Part shown: positions 52,734 to 61,383 of the stretch, piece by piece
Numbering within the stretch: position 1 is the stretch's first letter
How the letters are laid out: each line of letters begins with the position of its first letter
Source: Peptococcaceae bacterium CEB3
Lineage (GTDB): Bacteria; Bacillota; Desulfitobacteriia; Desulfitobacteriales; Desulfitobacteriaceae
Length of the DNA: 64,000 bases
Assembly (NCBI GenBank): GCA_001029295.1
Contig: LDXJ01000057.1
Location: forward strand, 152,502-216,501
Direction of reading: 5' to 3'
Translations under genes and position numbers: made by a program
Notes under the pieces: generated by a model
Seen by the model: the letters and a program-made list of their open reading frames with translations, nothing else
Databases searched by the model: none
What the model was told of the DNA's origin: nothing

Positions 52734-53882
52734 TCAGACTTTCTGCTGAGTGAGAAGAAGATGTGACGCCCGCCAAGGCAACAGAGACCCATTCCAAAGG
52801 CCAATGAGGGTCTTGATGGCGACGAGGGAGAAGAATCCCGCGAGGAGAAGGAATTGAATCAGCCCGGCGACGGCAAAAAACGAGTGACCGACAAGATGGT
52901 TTAGGGCATAGGTCCCGGTCGTGAAGCTTCCCAGCGGGAAGACGTAACTCCACCATCCCAGGCTGTAGGGGATGGTGCTGTCCTTGTCGGCGACGTGGAG
53001 AAGGGAGTAGAGACTGGCGATAACGATCCACCAGATACCGACTCCCCACATGGCCACGGCAAAAGCGATCCCCAAAGCGTGAAAGCCGCTGTTCCAGGCA
53101 GCGAATAGGGGCTGGGTAACAAAAGGAAGGTTGCTGAAGATAGTCATGGACATGCCGATAGGTCCTATCTCGATCCAGACACTGGGAACAAAACCTCCCC
53201 CGATTTTCCCTTTGTAAACCAGCCGCGAATAGTAAAGGCTGCTGACCATGATAAAGAGGAAAAAAGTCATGCCGAACATGGCCAAAATAAGGAGAGTGAA
53301 GAAAAACTGTTGGGCCGGAGAGTTCCAATAGGGAATGAGGTTGGTACCGGTGGCTGCAGCCACAATGGGAGGAACGATCGGAATGAGCCAACTGGCATGG
53401 GTATCTTCAAGGGAAACCCGGTGGGTGACGAAGAGCAGATAGGGTACTGTAATGATGGTGAAGAGGGAAACCCCAACTCCGCAGAGCCAAATGATTTTGC
53501 TGATCAGAATGGCAGTGGCCGGGGAGAGCAAATGGGTTCCGATGATGAGGAAATCGTTACCCACCACGTTGATGCCCATGGCTAAGGCGCCGTAGAAGAG
53601 AGCTTTATTAGGGTCGGAAAAGTCTTTTAAAGCTTCATCAGTATGATGAAGCCAGCGCCGTATCCACAAAGTGAGGGCGACGAGAAAGACTGCGCTGACG
53701 AGGAGAAAAAGGGCTTTGCCAAGCAGGTGCTGTCCGGGTAAGGCAATGGGCGAGGCGTAGCTCAAGGCGGCGACAATGCCGATTCCCATAACGACGGTGA
53801 ACCAATTGGTGCCGAACTGACGTGAGAGGGACGGGCGTCTGCCAATTTGACGACGCCCTGTTTTAAGCTGGACTCCTAACAT
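52734..53882 (-). CDS. TehA/SLAC1-type anion transporter (TDT family)
   Basis: A 382-residue protein with ten hydrophobic helices. The N-terminal FGTNWFTVVMGIGIVA and the central SVWIEIGPIGMSMTIFSNL are typical of the tellurite-resistance/dicarboxylate transporter group that includes TehA, Mae1 and sulfite exporters. The gene is divergent from a LysR regulator across a repeat-rich 380-base region. Likely an anion exporter; substrate unknown. Confidence 0.85.
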   Translation of the reverse strand: MLGVQLKTGRRQIGRRPSLSRQFGTNWFTVVMGIGIVAALSYASPIALPGQHLLGKALFLLVSAVFLVALTLWIRRWLHHTDEALKDFSDPNKALFYGALAMGINVVGNDFLIIGTHLLSPATAILISKIIWLCGVGVSLFTIITVPYLLFVTHRVSLEDTHASWLIPIVPPIVAAATGTNLIPYWNSPAQQFFFTLLILAMFGMTFFLFIMVSSLYYSRLVYKGKIGGGFVPSVWIEIGPIGMSMTIFSNLPFVTQPLFAAWNSGFHALGIAFAVAMWGVGIWWIVIASLYSLLHVADKDSTIPYSLGWWSYVFPLGSFTTGTYALNHLVGHSFFAVAGLIQFLLLAGFFSLVAIKTLIGLWNGSLLPWRASHLLLTQQKV

Positions 53883-53980
53883 GAATCATTCCTCCAAACA
53901 ATGATGATGATGTTTAATCACCTTCCGGTTATTTGACTATCTGTAGGATAAGGCTTAAAATACTATAAGTAAAATCGTTT

Positions 53981-54072
53981 ATATTTATAAAATAGATAAG
54001 AACGCATTATTTATAAAGTGGATAAGAGCCACTATTTATAATGTGGATAAGTGCGAGTTATTTACTAAAGTG
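53981..54072. repeat. 25-bp iterons with DnaA-box-like cores
   Basis: Copies at 53981-54005, 54006-54030 and 54031-54055 and a partial fourth repeat in exact 25-base register with the pattern ATTTATAAAGTGGATAAG. The third contains TGTGGATAA (54042-54050), the complement of the DnaA box TTATCCACA. The second has one mismatch (54017-54025). Confidence 0.85.
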
Positions 54073-54109
54073 CCTCTCTTTGTGGTTTCCGCTGGGCAGA
54101 GGGTTTGCC

Positions 54110-54230
54110 CTTCAAGATCGGGTGCCGCGCGGTATGGGAGCGGTCCTTCAAGACTGGGTGCTGCGCGGTATGGGCATGGTCCCGCACGATCTGGCGTCGC
54201 GTGGTATGGGGACTGCTCTTAAGATTTGAC
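54110..54230. repeat. 36-bp tandem repeat, 3.3 copies
   Basis: Units at 54110-54145, 54146-54181 and 54182-54217 and a partial unit share the order CTTCAAGA..GGTGCCGCGCGGTATGGG. The copies are imperfect. They lie in the leader of the LysR gene. Confidence 0.85.
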
Positions 54231-54262
54231 GCTTGTGTACTTTTCAGAAAGCGGGTGATGAT

Positions 54263-55153
54263 TTGGACCACCGTCTTCTTTCTTTTGTCAAGGTGGTGCA
54301 GGAGCAGAGCTTCTCACGAGCCGCCGCCGCTCTGCATATAACCCAGCCGGCGGTGACCCAGCATATTCAGAGCCTGGAAGCGGAATTTGACGCCAGTTTG
54401 CTGGAGCGGGGGAAACGTTCTGTCAATGCTACGAAAGCGGGTAAAATAGTCTTCCATGAGGCTGTCCTGATTCTTGAGCACTATCACGAAATGAAGCGTC
54501 TGGTCGATGAAGTGCTCGGCGGTGATACGGGCAGCATCGTGGTCAGCGCCAGTTACACCTTTGGCGAATACATCTTGCCGTACGTACTCCGACAATTTCA
54601 GCAATCCTATCCCAAGATTTCCTTCGTGGTCAACATCGTCAACAGCGATGAAGTGGTCCGCCAAGTGCGAAACCATGAAGCAGACATCGGGATTATCGAA
54701 ACCGACCTAGCCGGCAGCGAAAATTTGACGGTGGTTCCCTTTGCCAGGGATGAAGTTATTGTCATTGCGGCCTCAAACAATAATTTCTATGCCGGGATGG
54801 CACCGCTGGCAGAGGAACTGGCGACCCAGACATGGCTTTTGCGGGAGGAAGGATCCGGAACCAGAAGGGTGGCGGAGAAAGCTCTTAAAGATCTGGGCAT
54901 TTCTCCGGTCCATATCCTTGAATTGGGAAGTATTCAAATTATTAAGGAATCCGTCGAGGCGGGACTGGGAATTTCGGCTCTTTCCCATTGGACCGTCCGG
55001 AAGGAACTTTCTTTGAACACTCTTAAGCAGGTCAACCCCCAAGGTTTCTCCCTGGGACGGTCATTTTCGTATATTCATTTGACAGCGGAATGGCAGACGA
55101 AAACGATCAAACTGTTTGCCGGGTGTTTAACTGAAATTGTCAGCAGTTTTTAA
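54263..55153 (+). CDS. LysR-family transcriptional regulator
   Basis: A 296-residue regulator. The N-terminal helix-turn-helix is FVKVVQEQSFSRAAAALHITQPAVTQHIQSLEAEF. The C-terminal effector domain starts near residue 80 and includes GEYILPYVLRQFQQSYP and the hinge VVPFARDEVIVIA. It resembles CysL/YeiE-like members. Divergent orientation suggests control of the TDT transporter. The TTG at 54263 follows GCGGGTGATGA; a GTG at 54233 gives a 306-residue form. Confidence 0.9.
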   Translation: MDHRLLSFVKVVQEQSFSRAAAALHITQPAVTQHIQSLEAEFDASLLERGKRSVNATKAGKIVFHEAVLILEHYHEMKRLVDEVLGGDTGSIVVSASYTFGEYILPYVLRQFQQSYPKISFVVNIVNSDEVVRQVRNHEADIGIIETDLAGSENLTVVPFARDEVIVIAASNNNFYAGMAPLAEELATQTWLLREEGSGTRRVAEKALKDLGISPVHILELGSIQIIKESVEAGLGISALSHWTVRKELSLNTLKQVNPQGFSLGRSFSYIHLTAEWQTKTIKLFAGCLTEIVSSF

Positions 55154-55193
55154 CGTGATGACGTCGGACGCGATTGTGCAACTTAAAATAAAA

Positions 55194-55225
55194 ATCAGGG
55201 ATTTGAACATCGCCAAATCCCTGAT
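55194..55225 (-). terminator. intrinsic terminator, minus strand
   Basis: An 11-bp perfect stem (ATCAGGGATTT with AAATCCCTGAT). On the minus strand it is followed by TTTTATTTTA, so it terminates transcription from the ferredoxin gene. Confidence 0.7.
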
Positions 55226-55230
55226 AGATC

Positions 55231-55285
55231 GAGTCAAAAATCCCGGATGGATTGAGTCAAAAATCTCTGGTGTGTCGAGTCAAGG
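55231..55285. repeat. 23-bp direct repeat, about 2.5 copies
   Basis: GAGTCAAAAATC begins units at 55231 and 55254, and GAGTCAA recurs at 55277, in 23-base register. Confidence 0.7.
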
Positions 55286-55298
55286 CTGAACATCGAGA

Positions 55299-55380
55299 CT
55301 TCGGTGGGAGAGTACCCCCACCGAAGCAGGGTACGTGGGACCCACTCCCACTTATAGAAGTGGGAGCCTTACGATTTTGA
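55299..55380 (+). repeat. solitary IS605-type right end (two hairpins)
   Basis: Two perfect 9-bp hairpins, CTTCGGTGG/CCACCGAAG (55299-55326) and CTCCCACTT/AAGTGGGAG (55345-55366), are followed by CCTTACGATT. This is the usual form of the tnpB-proximal right end and guide-RNA scaffold. No transposase is attached. Confidence 0.6.
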
Positions 55381-55414
55381 ATAAAGAAGCCAAACTCGCA
55401 GGCGGAGCGGTTTT

Positions 55415-55603
55415 CTACTCCAGTACGATGGCTTCGCCAGGGCACATTTGCGCCGCTTCTTTAGCGGACTCCTCGGCTTCGGGTGGAACAGGATTTGTAT
55501 AGGCTTCGGCCAGACCTTGATCATTCATCCGAAAAACCTCGGGGCAAACGGCTTCACAGGAACCGCAGCCGATACAATCCGCCTGATTTACTGTGGCATA
55601 CAT
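55415..55603 (-). CDS. 4Fe-4S ferredoxin
   Basis: A 62-residue monocluster ferredoxin. Three ligands are in CIGCGSCEAVC and the fourth in MCPGEAI near the C terminus; a CP follows the motif as usual. It is a low-potential electron carrier. It could be one candidate donor to the NADH-module-free Nuo complex encoded earlier, but nothing in the sequence links the two directly. GGAGTG lies upstream of the ATG. Confidence 0.92.
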   Translation of the reverse strand: MYATVNQADCIGCGSCEAVCPEVFRMNDQGLAEAYTNPVPPEAEESAKEAAQMCPGEAIVLE

Positions 55604-55846
55604 GGGCTAAACACTCCTTTCAAAATTACGGGTGGACATCGCCAATGCAAGGATAACGCATAAACCTCGCCTGATCAATGCCTAAACGGACCAGAAGGGA
55701 ATGTTTTTTCGTCTCATTTTTGCGAAAGTGCCCACAAGAGCTTATTGTGTGATCGTTAAATATTTTACTTCTTTGTTTACAAATGAAGCCACGCTACGAA
55801 AATGTTGTATAATAGGGGTCGGCAAAAGTGTGAGGAGTTGGGTAAG

Positions 55847-56164
55847 ATGAGTTTTTTGGAAGCAATCATGTTGATATGTTTTGGAGCCGCCTGGCCGTTT
55901 TCGATCTATCAGTCGTACAAGTCGCGGTCGACGGCCGGAAAAAGCCCGGCTTTCCTGGGGATTCTTATCTTGGGATATATTGCCGGTATCTTGCACAAGC
56001 TGTTCTTTAGTTATGACTATGTCCTGTACCTCTATATACTGAACCTGATCATGGTCTCGGCCGACCTGGCCTTGTATTATTACAATAAACGCAGACAAGG
56101 GGCAGGGGCCGGGGCGACCGGAGGTGCGGCATATCCTGAATGTATACACCCTGCGGCTAAATAG
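55847..56164 (+). CDS. small PQ-loop-like membrane protein
   Basis: A 105-residue protein with three hydrophobic helices. The first contains CFGAAWPFSIYQSYKSRSTAGKS, a layout like the PQ-loop of SemiSWEET-type proteins (W-P then basic/Ser-rich turn). The rest, including LGYIAGILHKLFF and YLYILNLIMVSADLALYYYNK, matches small clostridial membrane proteins of unknown function. A TATAAT at 55808-55813 lies 34 bases upstream. A terminator follows at once. Confidence 0.65.
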   Translation: MSFLEAIMLICFGAAWPFSIYQSYKSRSTAGKSPAFLGILILGYIAGILHKLFFSYDYVLYLYILNLIMVSADLALYYYNKRRQGAGAGATGGAAYPECIHPAAK

Positions 56165-56194
56165 TCCCTGGGGAAAAGTCCGGAGTTACGCACA

Positions 56195-56222
56195 AGAGGA
56201 GCAAGGAAGCTCCTCTTTTTTT
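56195..56222 (+). terminator. intrinsic terminator
   Basis: AGAGGAGC pairs with GCTCCTCT around a 6-base loop, followed by a run of seven T residues. Confidence 0.9.
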
Positions 56223-56782
56223 AGAGCGAAATGCCTAAAAGGTAGGCAATTTTTCAGAAAAAGTGAGAAAAAAATAGGCAGGAACGGGAGCGGGACTGCA
56301 AAGAGAATAGCCACAGGCCAAAAGGAGGATGACATATGTGAATAAACGTATAAGTACAAAGTGCCTGAATGGCGGATTACTTCGATATTTTCAGAATTCC
56401 AGCTTTATCTGATGTTTGGCACGGATTTTGCTACTACTAACTGTATCTATATTTATCAATGCCAAGTTATCTTTATTAAAGCGGGGCCAAATCACAAAGA
56501 GGGATCTTTGGGCGGGCGGACATAGAGGGCGGTCCATTCATCGCACTCCGGCCTTCTGATTCTTTTGTTTGATCAGGCTGCGGGGAAAGGAGGTTGCTGG
56601 AAGGAGTTGCAGTTTTTTGCCGGAAAGGAAGGCATTCGTAATACTTGTACCCTAAGTCGTGGCGCGCCTAGGAAACACCCGCCGTTGAAGGCGATTGAAT
56701 TCGCGGGACTTGTACCTTGCGTCGCGGCCCGGGCCGGCAAGAAATCTGTCGAACGTCACAATATTAGGAGGAGATGATCCGG
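56223..56782. other. leader of the MFS gene with sigma-54 promoter
   Basis: This 560-base region has no supported gene. It contains the sigma-54 promoter at 56417-56432 and a 24-codon frame at 56338-56412 with a good AAGGAGG site but no recognisable product. The 350-base transcribed leader after the promoter is unexplained. Confidence 0.5.
56417..56432 (+). promoter_or_regulatory. second sigma-54 (-24/-12) promoter
   Basis: TGGCACGGATTTTGCT matches TGGCAC-N5-TTGCW perfectly. No copy of the TGCACGGGTGCA palindromes was found upstream. Confidence 0.85.
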
Positions 56783-58102
56783 ATGAAAGAAACGAAATTT
56801 CGCTGGCTAATTATCGGTCTGGTCTTTTTGATTACGGTCATAAATTATGTGGACCGCTCGGCCATTGCTTTCGCGATGCCGCTGTTGAGCAAACAGTTTC
56901 ACATGAGTTCCGAAGATATAGGATTGACGCTGGGGGCCTTTAACATCGGCTATGCCATTTTGGTCTTCTTTGGCGGACTGATGGTAGATAAATGGGGAGC
57001 CCGTAAGGTTTGGGTCTTCGCCGCTTTGGTTTGGTCTCTGAGTATTTTTTCCACGGCTTTCGCCACCGGTTTGGCTATGCTGTTTACCGTACGGATGATG
57101 CTGGGCGTGGCCGAAGGACCAAACTTTCCGGCTTTGAACCGGGTGGTGGGAGACTGGCTTCCGAGTAACGAACGGGCGGTTGCTTTGGGCAATGCCCTTG
57201 TGGCGGTACCGTTGGCGTTGATGTTGGGGGGACCCATTGTCGCCGCGCTGGCGACCTTCTTCGGCTGGCAGGGAATGTTTATCATCTTGGGTTTATTGGG
57301 CTTCATCTGGATTCCCGTGTGGTACGGTTTGTATCGTGATTTCCCTGAAAATTCGAACCGAGTCAGCGATGCCGAACTCAAACAGATTCGCGAGACCGCT
57401 CAGGTGAGGAGAGGGATCAGCGACAAGGAGATTCGCCGCTCCAGCCACGCGGCAATGCCCGGCATGTGGAAATTCTTGCTGACGAATCCCACGCTGCTGT
57501 CTAACGACTGGGCCTTCTTCGTCTTTGGTTACAATCTGTTCTTCTTCATGGGCTGGCTGCCGACTTTCCTGAGTAAATCTTACCATTTGGATCTTAAGCA
57601 AGTGGGCTGGTTCTCAGTGTTGCCTTGGGCGTTGGCTGCGATCATGCTTTTCAGCGTGGGTCATCTCTCAGACCGGATTTATAAAAATACGGGAAGTCTT
57701 CGTTACGCCCGTTCTTACCCGATCTGGATTACCCAGCTCCTGGCGGCTGTCAGCCTGGCACCGATTATTTTCTATCACTCCTTATTACTGGCGTTGATCT
57801 GCATCTCTTTGGCCGTCGGCTTCGGTATGGCTTCAAACTCCACTTTTTACGCCATCAACGTCGACATGATCAAGCAACGTACCGGTACGGCCATGGGCAT
57901 TATGGATTTCTTTTTCGCCGTTGCTGGCCTCATTGCTTCCACCTTGACCGGCTGGATTATCCAGCTGACCGGTTCTTTTGCCGGTGCCTTTGCCTTGGTG
58001 GTTGTGCTCAACCTGACGGCGGTCGTGGGCGTTCTGCTCTTCCATCACCCTGATAACAAGAAACACGCCTACAACTATAAGGCGGCTTTGCAACAACAGT
58101 AG
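56783..58102 (+). CDS. MFS transporter, anion:cation symporter (ACS) type
   Basis: A 439-residue protein with 12 hydrophobic helices. NYVDRSAIAFAMPLLSKQFHMS at the N terminus and GGLMVDKWGARKVW in loop 2-3 are typical of the ACS group that moves sugar acids, tartrate or glucarate-type organic anions. RMMLGVAEGPNFPALNRVVGDWLP is a further group feature. The ATG at 56783 is nine bases after GGAGGAG; the ATG at 56774 is too close. Its transcription probably depends on sigma-54. Confidence 0.87.
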   Translation: MKETKFRWLIIGLVFLITVINYVDRSAIAFAMPLLSKQFHMSSEDIGLTLGAFNIGYAILVFFGGLMVDKWGARKVWVFAALVWSLSIFSTAFATGLAMLFTVRMMLGVAEGPNFPALNRVVGDWLPSNERAVALGNALVAVPLALMLGGPIVAALATFFGWQGMFIILGLLGFIWIPVWYGLYRDFPENSNRVSDAELKQIRETAQVRRGISDKEIRRSSHAAMPGMWKFLLTNPTLLSNDWAFFVFGYNLFFFMGWLPTFLSKSYHLDLKQVGWFSVLPWALAAIMLFSVGHLSDRIYKNTGSLRYARSYPIWITQLLAAVSLAPIIFYHSLLLALICISLAVGFGMASNSTFYAINVDMIKQRTGTAMGIMDFFFAVAGLIASTLTGWIIQLTGSFAGAFALVVVLNLTAVVGVLLFHHPDNKKHAYNYKAALQQQ

Positions 58103-58163
58103 TTTTAATCTGAGTAGGCCGCAATGTGTAACGGTATAACAATAATAGTAAAAGCCTTGAAGG

Positions 58164-58199
58164 AGCGGTTTCTGTGCGCGGCACAGGGGCCGCTTTTTC
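58164..58199 (+). terminator. intrinsic terminator after the MFS gene
   Basis: AGCGGTTTCTGTGC pairs with GCACAGGGGCCGCT (three G-U pairs), followed by TTTTTCT. Confidence 0.8.
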
Positions 58200-58263
58200 T
58201 CCCCCTGGCGGAAAGCAGAAGTTGGGGATACCCAATGTGAACTTCCTAAACCTGACGGATTTC

Positions 58264-58272
58264 TGTTATAAT
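58264..58272 (+). promoter_or_regulatory. extended -10 promoter of the DUF815 gene
   Basis: TGTTATAAT at 58264-58272 combines a TGn element with a perfect TATAAT. No good -35 box is present. Confidence 0.55.
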
Positions 58273-58387
58273 ATAGTTACGGTGTTGTATATCGTGTTTA
58301 CAGACACGCGTGAAAACGAGAAATTGACCAAAACACTTGGCCACATGCCAGTGGCTTCAGCAGGGGGACATTCAGGAGGAGAAAAAC

Positions 58388-59884
58388 ATGACGAGTCAAA
58401 GAGTGCGGGCGGAATTTAAAAGGATGTGCTTTTCGCTAGAGGAACCGGTGGTCTACAGGAATCTCACGGGGGATCCATTGATCGAGGCGTTCGGGCAACT
58501 ATTTCGGGCGTCTGCCTCCGAAAAAAGCGACTTTGACCTTATTCACAGGTGGTATTACCACATTTGCGGCTTGGCGCTGGAGTTGGGCTGGCCGGAGCAT
58601 TTGGCAAACTTGATCATGGAAGACGAAAATCTGTTCAGCAAAGCCGCCGCCGCTGCGGGTGACTTCGGATTGAACCCCGCGTTGCGAGCGTCGGCCATGC
58701 GGGACTTGGAAATGTGCCGGGCTCTGGTTGCCTTCAGCGCCCGTCGGGTTAAAGAGGGGATCGCGGAATTATGGAATGAACAAGCGTCAGGTGAATATGC
58801 CCTCTGTGATCCACCCATGCTTTGGCCGGAGTGGGGCGATGGCCCATCGCTGCGAAGCGTCGGGGACCTGTTGCGGAAGAAGGAAGAGCCCAAGATGCCG
58901 GAAGACGAGGAGTGCGGTGGGGGGTTGACGAGGACGTGGAAAGCGGACGGAAGAGGGGCCGCGTACGGACGGAGGGACGTGAACGCACGCGGGGATGCTT
59001 ACGGGTGGTGGGATGAACGGCGCCTTGAAATAGAGGCGTATCTGATGGGGTCCGGCAGCGTTGAGGAAATGGTTGATTTTTTGGCCCGCTGCCATTTCGA
59101 GAATGGGTATGGCCTTCTCAGCCGTTACCTTGCTTTTCGCTGGGAGGGGCATTGCCTGAAGGGGATTGTTAACCCGGACTGCGTTCAGCGAACACAGCTC
59201 TTTGGCCTGGAACGAGAACTGAGTATCTTGGCAGAAAATACGGAGCATTTCTTAGCCGGGTTCCGGGCCAACAATGTGCTGCTTTACGGCAATCGGGGTA
59301 CCGGCAAATCGTCGGCGGTCAAGGCTTTGCTTGACACTTACTGGGCGGAAGGTCTGCGCTTGGTGGAATTGAGCAAAAGCGCTCTCGCGGATTTGCCGGA
59401 AGTGGTTCGCTCTCTCGGGGGGAGTCAGCAGAAATTCATTCTCTTTGTCGATGATCTGTCTTTTGACGATACTGAACTCGGATACAAAAGCCTGAAGACG
59501 GTTTTGGAAGGCGGACTGGCGGCAGAGCCCGGCAACGTCTTGATTTACGCGACCTCAAACCGACGCCACCTGGTAAAAGAAAACTTCGCGGACCGCCGAG
59601 GAGATGAGGTTCATGCCGGAGACAGTGTTGACGAGAAACTGTCTTTGGCGGACCGTTTCGGTCTTACCATTACCTTTTCAGCACCGGATCAAAAGGGTTA
59701 TCTGGGAATTGTGCGGGGCTTAGCGCGGCGGCGCGGGTTGTCAATTGAGGACAGTGAGCTGGAGAGGATGGCCTTACGTTGGGAAATGACGCATAATGGG
59801 CGCTCGGGGCGAACCGCGCGTCAGTTTGTTGATTATCTGGAAGGTTATATCGCTTTGGCGGCGGCTGATCCGGATGAGTTTTGA
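58388..59884 (+). CDS. DUF815 family AAA ATPase
   Basis: A 498-residue protein. The N-terminal 250 residues are helical with a low-complexity, charged stretch (about 160-215). The C-terminal half is the DUF815 AAA module: Walker A LLYGNRGTGKSSAVKALL (about 295-312), Walker B FILFVDDLSFDDTE, and TSNRRHLVKENFADRRGDEVHA, which is highly conserved in the family. The function is unknown. The ATG at 58388 has AGGAGG eight bases upstream; the frame extends back to 58337 without support. Confidence 0.9.
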   Translation: MTSQRVRAEFKRMCFSLEEPVVYRNLTGDPLIEAFGQLFRASASEKSDFDLIHRWYYHICGLALELGWPEHLANLIMEDENLFSKAAAAAGDFGLNPALRASAMRDLEMCRALVAFSARRVKEGIAELWNEQASGEYALCDPPMLWPEWGDGPSLRSVGDLLRKKEEPKMPEDEECGGGLTRTWKADGRGAAYGRRDVNARGDAYGWWDERRLEIEAYLMGSGSVEEMVDFLARCHFENGYGLLSRYLAFRWEGHCLKGIVNPDCVQRTQLFGLERELSILAENTEHFLAGFRANNVLLYGNRGTGKSSAVKALLDTYWAEGLRLVELSKSALADLPEVVRSLGGSQQKFILFVDDLSFDDTELGYKSLKTVLEGGLAAEPGNVLIYATSNRRHLVKENFADRRGDEVHAGDSVDEKLSLADRFGLTITFSAPDQKGYLGIVRGLARRRGLSIEDSELERMALRWEMTHNGRSGRTARQFVDYLEGYIALAAADPDEF

Positions 59885-60004
59885 AGCGGGCCGCTCACAT
59901 GGCCGGTTATGATATGTTTACGCTGATTTTGTTGCGGTTGCATAATTCGGTTTTGGAACAGGTATACTACTTCCTGGAAAATTTCCGAACGGGGTGATAA
60001 GACT

Positions 60005-60433
60005 ATGGCATTGATTCCGTATGACCCATTTCGCTTGTTTGAACCGATCTGGAATGATCTGGACCGTTATCGGAACGGAGGCAGAGAAAATTGGTCCGAA
60101 TGGGCCTACCGGGTGGATGTGGAAGAAACGTCGGACGCCGTCATTGTGACGGCGGAAATTCCCGGCATCGAGAATAAAGAGGATTTAAACATCCAGCTCG
60201 ACGAAGACCAGCTGACAATTCAAGGTGAAGTCAAGCGAGGCACGGTTCAGGAGGAAGGCCGAATTTCCAGACGGTCCGAGCGTTACTACGGCCACTTTAC
60301 CCGGACTATCACACTCCCGGCGAGAGTGAAAACGGACGGGGCCCACGCCAGTTACAGAAACGGTTTGTTGGAACTCTCTTTTCTCAAAGATGAGCACCCC
60401 TCCGCCCGGAATATCGAGGTGAATTTTCACTAA
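60005..60433 (+). CDS. Hsp20/alpha-crystallin small heat shock protein
   Basis: A 142-residue chaperone that binds unfolding proteins. The alpha-crystallin domain (about 38-130) shows YRVDVEETSDAVIVTAEIPGIENKEDLNIQL and the closing AHASYRNGLLELSFLK with the conserved GLLEL. The short C-terminal tail has the NIEV form of the I-x-I/V oligomerisation motif. GGGGTGATAAG precedes the ATG. No CIRCE element was seen. Confidence 0.94.
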   Translation: MALIPYDPFRLFEPIWNDLDRYRNGGRENWSEWAYRVDVEETSDAVIVTAEIPGIENKEDLNIQLDEDQLTIQGEVKRGTVQEEGRISRRSERYYGHFTRTITLPARVKTDGAHASYRNGLLELSFLKDEHPSARNIEVNFH

Positions 60434-60622
60434 AGTCCGGGTGCCGCAGGGCACGGAAAAGTCAGGGGGGCCGTGGGACGCGGAAAAGCTTGGCCGAGTG
60501 TCTTGCCGAAGCGGGAGATGTCTCTGGGGGTGGTTGCCTGCGGCCGAAGGATGAAAAAGGTGCTAAAAAAAAGCCCAAAGGCATAGAAAAGTAGTGGAGT
60601 TCTGTCTAAAGAAGGGAAAAAT

Positions 60623-61342
60623 ATGCAGGCGGCGCTGCCACTCCACAAAACTGTGCCTTATTATTCTTTTGGTCTGGCCGTACTCTTGCTGGCGGGGGTC
60701 GTCATGGTTCCGCTGCCGGAACTGTCTGCCGGGGGAGAAACGCAATTTCCCCGCTGGGGGAATCCGGACAACCTAACGGGAGGGATCTCAGGCGGTGCCG
60801 CGCGGGAAGGACAAGATGCGACGAACCGGTTTTTGTATCCCTCCAATTTGACGGGAGCGGTGTCGGGGGTTTTGCGCGTCGAGCAAAGGCAGGAGCTGGA
60901 GCAGGCGTTGGCGGGGCCGGCACCGCCCAAAGTCATGCCTAAAGGCCCGGTGGCAACGACTCCGCCGTCGCGGGAAAAAACGCGTGCTCTTTTGATAGAG
61001 CACGCGCTCACTTGGTTGGGGGTTCCCTACGCTTGGGGAGGGGACAGCCGGACGGGAATTGACTGTTCCGCTTTCACTCAGAAAGCTTTCGCCTTTGTGG
61101 ACATCCATTTACCGCGGACGACTTACGAGCAGTTTCGGGAAGGGGTCGGCGTGGCGCGCTCGCGCTTAATTCCCGGTGACCTGGTCTTTTTCAGCACGAA
61201 CGGTCCCGGAGCCAGCCACGTGGGAATCTATCTGGGCGGGGGGAAATTCGTGTCGGCAACCCGGCGGCAGGTCGAAATCCAGCCCCTCGCGGATCCCTAC
61301 TGGGTGAAGGCTTACCGGGGTAGCCGCCGCGTCCTGAAGTGA
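60623..61342 (+). CDS. NlpC/P60 cell-wall hydrolase
   Basis: A 239-residue secreted protein with an N-terminal signal or anchor (about 12-35), a proline- and glycine-rich linker (36-120) and a C-terminal NlpC/P60 domain. The catalytic Cys is in GIDCSAFTQ and the His in ASHVGIYLG, with YAWGGDS before them. It hydrolyses peptidoglycan stem peptides, probably D-Glu-gamma-DAP bonds as in relatives. AAGAAGGG lies before the ATG. Confidence 0.92.
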   Translation: MQAALPLHKTVPYYSFGLAVLLLAGVVMVPLPELSAGGETQFPRWGNPDNLTGGISGGAAREGQDATNRFLYPSNLTGAVSGVLRVEQRQELEQALAGPAPPKVMPKGPVATTPPSREKTRALLIEHALTWLGVPYAWGGDSRTGIDCSAFTQKAFAFVDIHLPRTTYEQFREGVGVARSRLIPGDLVFFSTNGPGASHVGIYLGGGKFVSATRRQVEIQPLADPYWVKAYRGSRRVLK

Positions 61343-61383
61343 CCAAATCGGCGACTGCGCATCATATCAGCGCTGTCTATTGC

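Noticed and set aside
56338..56412. 24-codon frame with a good ribosome binding site
   Set aside because: Too short and without recognisable features; it lies upstream of the sigma-54 promoter and may be a remnant.
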